The notes under the pieces are model-generated. The model searched no databases and was not told the DNA's origin. It saw nothing but the letters and a program-made list of their open reading frames with translations. DNA of 58,835 bases from JACMOY01 sp038322575 (GTDB lineage: Bacteria; Actinomycetota; Actinomycetes; Actinomycetales; Angustibacteraceae). Location of the stretch: the NCBI GenBank assembly GCA_038322575.1, contig JBBQGB010000015.1, forward strand, positions 1 through 58,835, in the 5' to 3' direction. Below, in pieces: positions 1-9,255 of this stretch. The position numbers and the translations under genes were made by a program. The stretch's first letter is position 1; each line of letters begins with the position of its first letter.

Positions 1-470
1 AGCTGCGCAGGGTCCAGGACGGCGGCGTGGGCCAGGAGCACCTGCTCACCGTCCCGCCGGGTGTCCTCGGGCAACGCCGAGGGCAGGTCGGTGACGACCT
101 TGGTGATCACCTGCGCCTGACCCACCCCGATCGTCCCAGCAGCCACTGCCTCAGCCGTTGCTTCGCACGTCGAGCGCAGGGCACTGGCGGTGGCCACTGC
201 CTTCGATGCCTCAGCCGGTGACACCAAGCAGGTGCCGCGCAGGAACGCCTTCGTCGACCCCGCCCCCACCACCTGGGCGGCACCGCGCGCGTGGACCTCA
301 CCGACCCGCCGCAACCACTCGCCCTCGACCTGATCGGCCAGGCGGCGCAGGTCCGCGACGTCGGTAAGCAGTGAGCCGGAGTCGACCCCGTGCAGGTCCT
401 CGGACTGCAGCACGGTCACCGCGTCGCGCACGGCGACCAGCGCCTCGCTCAGTGCCCGGGTGCTGTCCAC
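1..470 (-). CDS. DUF222/HNH endonuclease-family protein, N-terminal part (cut by window edge)
   Basis: The minus strand has an open frame from GTG at 470 to the window edge, 156 codons, with an in-frame TGA just upstream (474-476) that fixes the start. The peptide is alpha-helical and Ala/Val-rich, with RRLADQVEGEWLRRVGEV, then STKAFLRGTCLVSPAEASKAV and a GTIGVGQAQVITKVV stretch. This is the pattern of the DUF222 domain found in actinobacterial 13E12-repeat-type proteins, which usually end in an HNH nuclease domain. That C-terminal half would lie left of this window and cannot be checked. These genes are often multicopy, and their role (mobile-element or defence nuclease) is not settled. No strong ribosome binding site is visible. 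Confidence 0.72.
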   Translation of the reverse strand, partial: MDSTRALSEALVAVRDAVTVLQSEDLHGVDSGSLLTDVADLRRLADQVEGEWLRRVGEVHARGAAQVVGAGSTKAFLRGTCLVSPAEASKAVATASALRSTCEATAEAVAAGTIGVGQAQVITKVVTDLPSALPEDTRRDGEQVLLAHAAVLDPAQ

Positions 471-635
471 GTCTCACACGCTAGAGGTCACCACCGACAG
501 CCCAGACCCCTCAGACGCGTTCTCCCACAACGACTTCGCAGAACTTTGGGCATTGCGCCGCTGCCGTCAGCGACGCCGGCGAGGGGCCGTCAGGTGGTCA
601 CCCGCACCCACGCCCTATTTCTCGCTCAACGCGTG

Positions 636-1412
636 CTAGGCCGTTGCGCCGTACCGCTCGACCCGGATCGACCCGGCGGGCACGCCGAGGTCGACCAGCA
701 GCTGCGAGGCGTGCTCGGCGAACCCGCTCGAGCCGCAGACGTACGCCGTCGCGTCCGGCACCAGCAGCGGCTCGAGGTCGGCGGCGGTCAGCCGGCCCGG
801 TGGGCGCCCGCCGGCCGCGTGCCGGGAGTAGGCGACCGTGGTCTCGGCGCCGTACTCGCCGGCGAACGGCAGCGCGTCCGGTGAGCGCACCGCGACGACC
901 AGCCGCAGCGGCACGCTCGACCCGGTCGCCCGGTGGTGCCGCAGCATCGACATCAGCGGGACGACGCCCGAGCCGCCCCCGACCAGCAGTACGGGCGAGC
1001 GGCCGTTCCAGACGAACCACCCGCCGAACGGGCCTCGCACCTCGAGCGGGTCACCGACGCGCAGCTCGTCGTGCAGGTAGCCCGAGACCTCGCCGCCGTC
1101 CAGCTGCTCGACCATCAGCTCGACCTCGGTGCCGGCCGGGTCGCCCAGGCCCGGCGCCGAGGCGATGCTGTAGGAGCGCGAGGCGGTGTAGCCGTCGGGG
1201 GCGGTGAGCCGGATCGTCACGTGCTGGCCCGGCGTGTGCGTGAACGGCGCGGGCAGTCGCAGCCGGTAGGTGCGCATCCGCGGGGTCTCGTCGCGCACCC
1301 CCACGACGGTGGCCGTCACCCACTCCCTGCGCGTGCCGCCCGGTGGCGGACGCCGGGTGACGGGCCCGATGGCGGGCAGGGGCGGCAGGTCGGCGGGCGA
1401 GCGCTCAGTCAC
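636..1412 (-). CDS. Ferredoxin-reductase-type FAD/NAD(P)-binding oxidoreductase
   Basis: 258 aa, GTG start. It has the ferredoxin-NADP reductase fold: an N-terminal FAD beta-barrel with the flavin motif RSYSIAS (about residue 97), then an NAD(P) domain with GGGSGVVPLMSML and a C-terminal CGSSGF motif. There is no 2Fe-2S cysteine cluster, so it is a reductase module alone. It overlaps the preceding molybdopterin oxidoreductase gene by 8 bp (1405-1412), so the two are translationally coupled. The inference is that it feeds electrons from NAD(P)H to the molybdenum protein, or takes them away. The physiological substrate is unknown. Confidence 0.88.
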   Translation of the reverse strand: MTERSPADLPPLPAIGPVTRRPPPGGTRREWVTATVVGVRDETPRMRTYRLRLPAPFTHTPGQHVTIRLTAPDGYTASRSYSIASAPGLGDPAGTEVELMVEQLDGGEVSGYLHDELRVGDPLEVRGPFGGWFVWNGRSPVLLVGGGSGVVPLMSMLRHHRATGSSVPLRLVVAVRSPDALPFAGEYGAETTVAYSRHAAGGRPPGRLTAADLEPLLVPDATAYVCGSSGFAEHASQLLVDLGVPAGSIRVERYGATA

Positions 1413-2022
1413 CGGCGTAGCGCTGCTCGAGCCACGGGTCGCCCCGGTCGTGGTAGCCGCGCTGCTCCCAGAACCCGGGCTCGTCGTGGTCGAGCAGCCG
1501 CAGCCCGCCGACCCACTTGGCCGACTTCCAGAAGTACAGGTGCGGCACGAGCAGCCGCGCCGGGCCCCCGTGCTCCAGCGGCAGCGGCTGGCCCTCGTGC
1601 TCCCACACCACCCAGGCCTTGCCGCCGGTGACGTCGGCGAGCGGCAGGTTCGTGGTGTACCCCGAGTGGCTCCACGCCACGACGTGCGTCGCGGTCGGCA
1701 GCGGCCCCGCGGCGGTCAGCAGGTCGTCGACGCTGACGCCGGCGAACGAGGTGCCGAGCTTGCTCCAGGTCGTGACGCAGTGGATGTCACCCGCGTACGT
1801 CGACCCCGGCAGCCGCTGGATCTGCTCCCAGGTCCACTCCTGCGCGGTCTCGACCAGGCCGTCGACGCGCAGGCTCCAGGTCGCGAGGTCCAGACGGGGG
1901 CTGACCTCGGCGGTGAGCACCGGGAACGTCGACCCGGTGTCGTACTGCCCGGGGGGCAGCCGCGGGTCGCGGTCGGTGGCGGACGCCGGACGGCGGAACG
2001 GGCTGGCCATGGCTCCCAGCAT
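1405..2022 (-). CDS. Molybdopterin-dependent oxidoreductase, sulfite-oxidase family
   Basis: 205 aa, a short single-domain member of the oxidoreductase molybdopterin-binding family. The cofactor-ligating cysteine is visible in DIHCVTTWSK (about residue 81). HSGYTTNLPL, GGPARLLVPHLYFWKSAKWV and the final FWEQRGYHDRGDPW are typical of the family. There is no Tat or Sec signal, so it is probably cytoplasmic. ATG at 2022 is used here; an internal ATG at 2010 (sequence MASPF) is a reasonable alternative because SD-like sequence is weak at both. Its promoter must lie in or next to the HspR operator at 2037-2057 that it shares with the divergent clpB. The likely partner is the reductase encoded by the next gene. 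Confidence 0.88.
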   Translation of the reverse strand: MLGAMASPFRRPASATDRDPRLPPGQYDTGSTFPVLTAEVSPRLDLATWSLRVDGLVETAQEWTWEQIQRLPGSTYAGDIHCVTTWSKLGTSFAGVSVDDLLTAAGPLPTATHVVAWSHSGYTTNLPLADVTGGKAWVVWEHEGQPLPLEHGGPARLLVPHLYFWKSAKWVGGLRLLDHDEPGFWEQRGYHDRGDPWLEQRYAGD

Positions 2023-2036
2023 GCCACCGGCCCAGA

Positions 2037-2057
2037 GTTGAGTCGACTCGACTCAAG
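2037..2057. promoter_or_regulatory. HAIR-type operator (predicted HspR binding site)
   Basis: The sequence reads TTGAGT (2038-2043), seven bases, then ACTCAAG (2051-2057). This matches the HAIR consensus CTTGAGT-N7-ACTCAAG except for G instead of C at 2037. HAIR boxes are bound by the MerR-like repressor HspR in Streptomyces and Mycobacterium and control dnaK and clpB. The position, 41 bp upstream of the clpB start and 15 bp upstream of the divergent oxidoreductase start, suits repression of clpB and perhaps of both genes. Confidence 0.8.
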
Positions 2058-2097
2058 TGCAGGGGTACGCTGGGGCCACCCCCACGAGGAGCCCAGC

Positions 2098-4686
<2,589 letters not shown>

Positions 4687-4697
4687 GTCCGGCGGCG

Positions 4698-4817
4698 TCA
4701 GCCCAGCTGGCCGCGCACGGCTCCACCGGGGAACTGCCCGGTGTGGACGTTGACGTAGTAGCCGGCCGGGTCGGTCAGCATCCCCTTGCGCAGCGAGCGC
4801 TGCACGGTGACGCAGCC
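4698..4817 (-). pseudogene. C-terminal remnant of a CHRD-domain protein
   Basis: About 39 codons on the minus strand, ending in TGA at 4698, encode a peptide with CVTVQRSLRKGM, then DPAGYYVNVHTGQFPGGAVR and GQLG. This is the conserved end of the CHRD domain (normally about 120 residues, in secreted proteins). No start codon, signal peptide or first two-thirds of the domain is present in frame; the frame runs into antisense of the adjacent transporter. It lies between clpB and the transporter, which converge on it. I infer a decayed gene end left by a deletion. Confidence 0.6.
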
Positions 4818-4864
4818 GTGGCGACGTCGATGACGCGGCGAGTGGACGGCTTGAAGTGCTCGGT

Positions 4865-6202
4865 CTACCGCGCGGCGGGCACGGCGATCAGGTCGTCGGC
4901 GGCCGAGCGGTCGCTGACCGCGCGCCGCGGCATCAGCAGCAGCGCGATCATCGAGACGACGGCGCAGCCGACGATGTACCAGCTGATCCCCGTGCTGCTG
5001 CCCGTGCGCTTGAGGATCGCGGCCGCGATGAGGGGCGCCGGGCCACCGGCGATCACCGAGGCCAGCTGGTAACCCAGGCCCGCGCCGCTGTACCGCACGT
5101 TGGTGCCGAAGCTCTCGGCGATCAGGGCGGCCTGCGGGCCGTACATCATGTCGTGGCAGATCAGCGACACGACGATGGCCACGAGCACGAGCCCGCTGCT
5201 CTTGGTGTTGAGCAACCCGAAGTACGGGAAGGCGAAGGCGCCGACGCACACGATGCCGATGCCGTACATCAGGCGTCGGCCTATGACATCGGACAAGAAG
5301 CCGAAGAACGGAACGCTCACCAGGCCAATTGCTGCCGCGATCAGCGTGTCGTTGAGCAGGCTGTCGCGGGTCAGCTCTAGCTGCTTGGTGCCGTAGGTCA
5401 GCACGAAGGTGATGAACAGGTAGAACGGCGCCTGCTCGGCCATCCGCACGAACGCCGAGGTCAGGATCTCGAGCGGCTGGGTCCTGAAGACCTCGAGAAC
5501 CGGTGCGCGGTGGACGGTCTGGCTCTTCTTGACCTCCTCGAAGTCCGGGCTCTCGAGGACGTTCAGCCGCACGTACAGGCCGATCCCGACCAGGACGATG
5601 CTCACCAGGAACGGCACCCGCCAGCCCCAGGTGAGGAAGCTGTCGCCGGACAGGCCCGACATCAGCTTGACCATGCCGGTCGACAGCAGCAGCCCGAGGG
5701 GGACGCCCACCTGCGGCCACGAGGCCATGAAACCGCGGCGGCGCGTCGATCCCCACTCCATCGACAGCAGCACCGATCCGCCCCACTCACCGCCGACCCC
5801 GATGCCCTGGACGATGCGCAGCAGCACCAGCAGCACGGCCGCGGTGAGCCCGATGCTCTTGGTGCTGGGCAGCACGCCGATCAGGAACGTGCCGACCCCC
5901 ATCAGCATCAGCGTCGTGACCAGCGTGGCCTTGCGCCCGACCCGGTCGCCGAAGTGGCCGAAGATCGCCGCACCGATGGGACGCGCGGCGAACCCGACGA
6001 ACTGGGTGCCGAAGGCCGCCAGCACCCCGGCGAACGCGGACTGGTCGGGGAAGAAGACGGTGGGGAAGACCAGGGCCGCGGCGGTGCCGTAGAGGAAGAA
6101 GTCGTACCACTCGATCGTCGTGCCGACCGTGCTGGCGATGACGGCGCGGCGGCGGTGCGCCTTGACCACCGTCGTCATGGGCGCGCTTGCTGTTGCGGTC
6201 AC
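4865..6202 (-). CDS. MFS transporter, metabolite:H+ symporter (MHS) type
   Basis: 445 aa integral membrane protein with about 12 hydrophobic segments. Family signatures are STVGTTIEWYDFFLYG at the first helix, FGHFGDRVGRKATL in the loop after helix 2, and GIGVGGEWGGSVLLSMEW, typical of the MHS group (shikimate, proline/betaine, alpha-ketoglutarate and dicarboxylate carriers). The substrate cannot be told from sequence. The start is GTG 6202, chosen because AAGGAGG lies 6 bases upstream; the frame extends to 6262 but those residues lack a ribosome binding site. It stands alone, convergent with clpB. Confidence 0.93.
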   Translation of the reverse strand: MTATASAPMTTVVKAHRRRAVIASTVGTTIEWYDFFLYGTAAALVFPTVFFPDQSAFAGVLAAFGTQFVGFAARPIGAAIFGHFGDRVGRKATLVTTLMLMGVGTFLIGVLPSTKSIGLTAAVLLVLLRIVQGIGVGGEWGGSVLLSMEWGSTRRRGFMASWPQVGVPLGLLLSTGMVKLMSGLSGDSFLTWGWRVPFLVSIVLVGIGLYVRLNVLESPDFEEVKKSQTVHRAPVLEVFRTQPLEILTSAFVRMAEQAPFYLFITFVLTYGTKQLELTRDSLLNDTLIAAAIGLVSVPFFGFLSDVIGRRLMYGIGIVCVGAFAFPYFGLLNTKSSGLVLVAIVVSLICHDMMYGPQAALIAESFGTNVRYSGAGLGYQLASVIAGGPAPLIAAAILKRTGSSTGISWYIVGCAVVSMIALLLMPRRAVSDRSAADDLIAVPAAR

Positions 6203-6326
6203 TTCGTCCTCCTTGACGCGGATCCGGCGGCCCAAGGTGCCGGTGTCCGTGTTGCCCGTCAAGTTCGGCTTAGGTCGTTTTACCCGGCCTTGACCGTTCG
6301 TCGGCTGGTTGGTGCGCCGGACGGCG

Positions 6327-7109
6327 TCAGTCCAGGTCGACGACGACCGGCGCGTGGTCGCTGGCGCCCTTGCCCTTGCGCTCCTGGCGGTCGATCGACG
6401 CGCTTGTGACGCGGGCGGCCAGCGCGGGTGACGCCAGCACGAAGTCGATCCGCATCCCCTCCTTGCGGGGGAACCGCAGCTGCGTGTAGTCCCAGTAGGT
6501 GAACTGGTCAGGCGTGTGCGGGCGGACGACGTCGGCGAACCCGGCGTCGACGATCGCCGAGAACGCGGCGCGCTCCTCCGGCGAGACGTGCGTCGAGCTC
6601 GCGAACACGCTCATGTCCCACACGTCCTCGTCGCGCGGGGCGACGTTCCAGTCGCCGACCAGCGCCACCTGGGACGTCGGGTCGGCGGCCAGCCAGTCCG
6701 CGCCGGCCGCCCGCAGCCGGGCCAGCCACTCGAGCTTGTACTCCAGGTGCGGGTCGCCGAGCTGGCGGCCGTTGGGGACGTACAGCGACCACACGCGCAC
6801 GCCCCCGCACGTCGCGCCGAGCGCCCGCGCCTCGGATGCCGGCGGGTCACCCCACTGCGGCTGTCCGGCGAACCCGGCCTCGACGTCCGCGATGCCCACC
6901 CGCGACAGGATCGCCACGCCGTTCCACTGCGAGTAGCCGTGGTGGGCCACCTGGTAGCCCAGCGCCTCGAAGACCGCGGTGGGGAACTGCTCGTCCTTGC
7001 ACTTGGTCTCCTGCAACGCGACGACGTCGACGTCGCTGCGCCCGACCCACGCGGCGATCCGGTCGACGCGGGCGCGGGCGGAGTTGACGTTCCAGGTCGC
7101 GATGCGCAC
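6327..7109 (-). CDS. xth: Exodeoxyribonuclease III
   Basis: 260 aa, GTG start, a full-length member of the exonuclease III/AP endonuclease family (endonuclease-exonuclease-phosphatase fold). Active-site motifs appear in order: TWNVNSARAR, LQETKCKD (metal-binding Glu), GDWNVAPRDEDVWD, DFVLASPAL and the C-terminal SDHAPVVVDL (catalytic Asp-His). It removes nucleotides 3'->5' and cuts at abasic sites in base-excision repair. It is divergent from pyrE across a 137-bp region containing a long hairpin (7133-7200). Confidence 0.95.
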   Translation of the reverse strand: MRIATWNVNSARARVDRIAAWVGRSDVDVVALQETKCKDEQFPTAVFEALGYQVAHHGYSQWNGVAILSRVGIADVEAGFAGQPQWGDPPASEARALGATCGGVRVWSLYVPNGRQLGDPHLEYKLEWLARLRAAGADWLAADPTSQVALVGDWNVAPRDEDVWDMSVFASSTHVSPEERAAFSAIVDAGFADVVRPHTPDQFTYWDYTQLRFPRKEGMRIDFVLASPALAARVTSASIDRQERKGKGASDHAPVVVDLD

Positions 7110-7132
7110 GCCCCGAACCTACTGGCTGACAT

Positions 7133-7200
7133 GGACACCGCCGTGGTTGCGGTGCAGTGGTCGCTGGGACGACCACTCGATCGCAACCACGACGATGTCC
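7133..7200. repeat. Long segmented inverted repeat between xth and pyrE
   Basis: Three nested helices separated by equal-sized internal loops: GGACA (7133-7137) with TGTCC (7196-7200), GTGGTTGCG (7143-7151) with CGCAACCAC (7182-7190), and AGTGGTCG (7156-7163) with CGACCACT (7170-7177), around a 6-base loop. All 22 pairs are Watson-Crick. It lies between divergent genes, so it is not a simple terminator. It could be a pyrE leader structure, a cruciform operator or a small RNA. Confidence 0.6.
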
Positions 7201-7246
7201 ACGAGGGGACGGCGTCCGACGACGGGCGCCGGATAGGGTCCGGCGC

Positions 7247-7789
7247 ATGCCCGACGCCCGCGCCGCCCTGCTCGCCCGCATCGTCGACACCGCGATCGTT
7301 CACGGCGAGGTGACCCTCAGCAGCGGCGCGACGGCGAGCTACTACGTCGACCTGCGGCGGATCACCCTGGACGGCCAGGCCGCCCCGCTGGTGGGCGAGG
7401 TCATGCTCGACCTGGCCGCGGGCCTGGACTTCGACGCGGTGGGCGGCCTGACCCTGGGCGCCGACCCGGTCGCCGCGGCGATGCTGCACGCGGCGCACGC
7501 CCGCGGACGGCGCCTGGACGCGTTCGTCGTCCGCAAGGAGGGCAAGGCCCACGGGCTGCAGCGGCGCATCGAGGGCCCCGACGTGGCGGGCCGGCGGGTG
7601 CTGGCGGTCGAGGACACCAGCACCACCGGTGGCTCGGTGCTGACGGCGGTGCAGGCGCTGCGCGAGGCCGGTGCCGAGGTCGTCGGCGTCGCCGTGATCG
7701 TCGACCGCGACACCGGCTCGGCCGAGGCGATCGCGGCGCAGGGCCTGGAGTACCGGTACGCGTTCGGCAAGGCCGAGCTGGGTCTCTGA
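7247..7789 (+). CDS. pyrE: Orotate phosphoribosyltransferase
   Basis: 180 aa, the usual length. It converts orotate and PRPP to OMP in pyrimidine synthesis. The start region HGEVTLSSGATASYYVDLRR and the PRPP-binding motif RRVLAVEDTSTTGGSVLTAV (about residues 115-135) identify it, and the flexible-loop lysine is in VRKEGKAHG. The start is ATG 7247; the frame reaches further upstream to 7157 but only through the hairpin region. It appears monocistronic or leads the small-membrane-protein genes that follow 63 bp downstream. A pyrE regulated by PyrR is not indicated, since no PyrR-type leader was recognised. Confidence 0.95.
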   Translation: MPDARAALLARIVDTAIVHGEVTLSSGATASYYVDLRRITLDGQAAPLVGEVMLDLAAGLDFDAVGGLTLGADPVAAAMLHAAHARGRRLDAFVVRKEGKAHGLQRRIEGPDVAGRRVLAVEDTSTTGGSVLTAVQALREAGAEVVGVAVIVDRDTGSAEAIAAQGLEYRYAFGKAELGL

Positions 7790-7852
7790 GCGCGACCCGA
7801 CGCTGTCCGGTGAGGCGGGAACCGGTGCCCCGGCCGTGACGTCCGAGCCGAC

Positions 7853-8602
7853 GTGAACTCGTCCCTGCTCGTCGTGCTGGCCGTGCTGGGCCTGGGCCTG
7901 GTCATCGCGCTCGGCGTCCTCGCGTACCGCCGCGAGCAGGCGCGCGAGCAGGCGCTGCGGGCCTGGGCCGGGGCCGGCGGGTGGCAGCTGGTGGACCAGG
8001 ACGACGGATGGGCCACGACGTTCACCGGGCCGCCGTTCGGTGCCGGGCAGGACCGTCGGGCGAAGGACGTCTGCACCCGCACGAGCGGTGGGTACGGCGA
8101 GCTGGCCTTCACCTACCGCTACGCGACGTACCGGACGGTGACCTCGACCGACGCGAACGGCCAGACGACCACCAGTCGGCAGCGCGAGGAGCACGCGTTC
8201 CAGGTCGTCGCGGTGCGCCTCCCGGTGGTGATCGGACCCGTGCAGGTGGTGCCCGAGGGCCTGGGCGAGCGGTTCGTGACGGCCCTCGGCGGCCAGGACG
8301 TCGAGATCGAGCACGACGGCTTCAACCGCCGCCAGCGGGTCACCGCGGCCAGTCCCAAGCTCGCGATCGACCTGCTGAGCCCGCGCGTGGTCGAGCAGCT
8401 GCTGACCCACGAGGACGTGTCGCTGCGGGTGGCGCAGGGCTGGGCGCTGGCCTGGACGCCGGGCCGGGTGAGCGGGCCCAGCGTCGACGAGCGCCTCACC
8501 ATGGTGCGCGCCGTCGTCGACGGGATCCCCCGGTTCGTCTGGCTCGACCACGGGCACGACCCCGATAGGCTCACCCCACCACTGCGGAAGGAAGCACCAT
8601 GA
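7853..8602 (+). CDS. Single-pass membrane protein of unknown function
   Basis: 249 aa, GTG start. Residues about 4-25 form one hydrophobic helix (LLVVLAVLGLGLVIALGVLA) followed by basic residues, so the long C-terminal domain should face the cytoplasm. The soluble part has no motif I recognise; it contains a YRYATYRTVTSTDANGQ stretch and alternating beta-like segments. The stop overlaps the LemA start by 4 bp, so the two are coupled. In actinobacteria such proteins sit next to LemA, and an accessory role to LemA at the membrane is plausible but unproven. Confidence 0.8.
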   Translation: MNSSLLVVLAVLGLGLVIALGVLAYRREQAREQALRAWAGAGGWQLVDQDDGWATTFTGPPFGAGQDRRAKDVCTRTSGGYGELAFTYRYATYRTVTSTDANGQTTTSRQREEHAFQVVAVRLPVVIGPVQVVPEGLGERFVTALGGQDVEIEHDGFNRRQRVTAASPKLAIDLLSPRVVEQLLTHEDVSLRVAQGWALAWTPGRVSGPSVDERLTMVRAVVDGIPRFVWLDHGHDPDRLTPPLRKEAP

Positions 8603-9201
8603 CCGGCGGCATCATCGCCCTGCTCGTCGTGATCGTCCTGCTCGTGCTGCTGGTCCTGGTCGGTGTCGGGCTCTACAACGGCCTGGTGCGGGTGCGCAAC
8701 GTCGTGCAGGAGTCCTGGCGCCAGATCGACGTCGAGCTGACCCGCCGCCACGACCTGATCCCCAACCTGGTCGAGACCGTCAAGGGGTACGCCGCGCACG
8801 AGCGCGAGACCCTGCAGGCGGTCACCAACGCCCGCACGGCCGCCGCCGCTCCCGGCTCCTCACCGGCCCAGCAGGCGCAGCAGGAGAACGTCCTGACCGC
8901 GGCGCTCGGCCGGCTGTTCGCCGTCGCCGAGGCCTACCCCGACCTGAAGGCCAACCAGAACTTCCTGCAGCTGCAGCGCGACCTCACCGACACCGAGGAC
9001 CGGCTCGCGGCCAGCCGGCGGTTCTACAACGCGAACGTCCGCACGCTGAACACCAAGGTCGAGACCGTCCCCTCGAACGTCGTCGCGAGCCTGTTCCACA
9101 TCGGGCGGGCCGAGTACTTCGAGGCCGAGGACCCCGCCGTCCGGGCCACCCCGCAGGTCTCGTTCGGCGCCCCCGGCGCCGCTGCCACCCCCCAGGACTG
9201 A
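8599..9201 (+). CDS. LemA family protein
   Basis: 200 aa. An N-terminal hydrophobic helix (residues 5-27) is followed by the LemA signature YNGLVRVRNVVQESWRQIDVELTRRHDLIPNLVETVKGYA, then a helical domain ending in NTKVETVPSNVVASLFHIGRAEYFE. LemA proteins are membrane-anchored helical-bundle proteins with the helical domain outside or in the cytoplasm; their molecular role is unsettled. The gene overlaps the upstream membrane-protein gene by 4 bp. Confidence 0.92.
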   Translation: MTGGIIALLVVIVLLVLLVLVGVGLYNGLVRVRNVVQESWRQIDVELTRRHDLIPNLVETVKGYAAHERETLQAVTNARTAAAAPGSSPAQQAQQENVLTAALGRLFAVAEAYPDLKANQNFLQLQRDLTDTEDRLAASRRFYNANVRTLNTKVETVPSNVVASLFHIGRAEYFEAEDPAVRATPQVSFGAPGAAATPQD

Positions 9202-9255
9202 GATCACGGTGCGCAGGGGCTCAAGGTCGGTGGCTGTGGTGCCGAAGGCTGAGCC

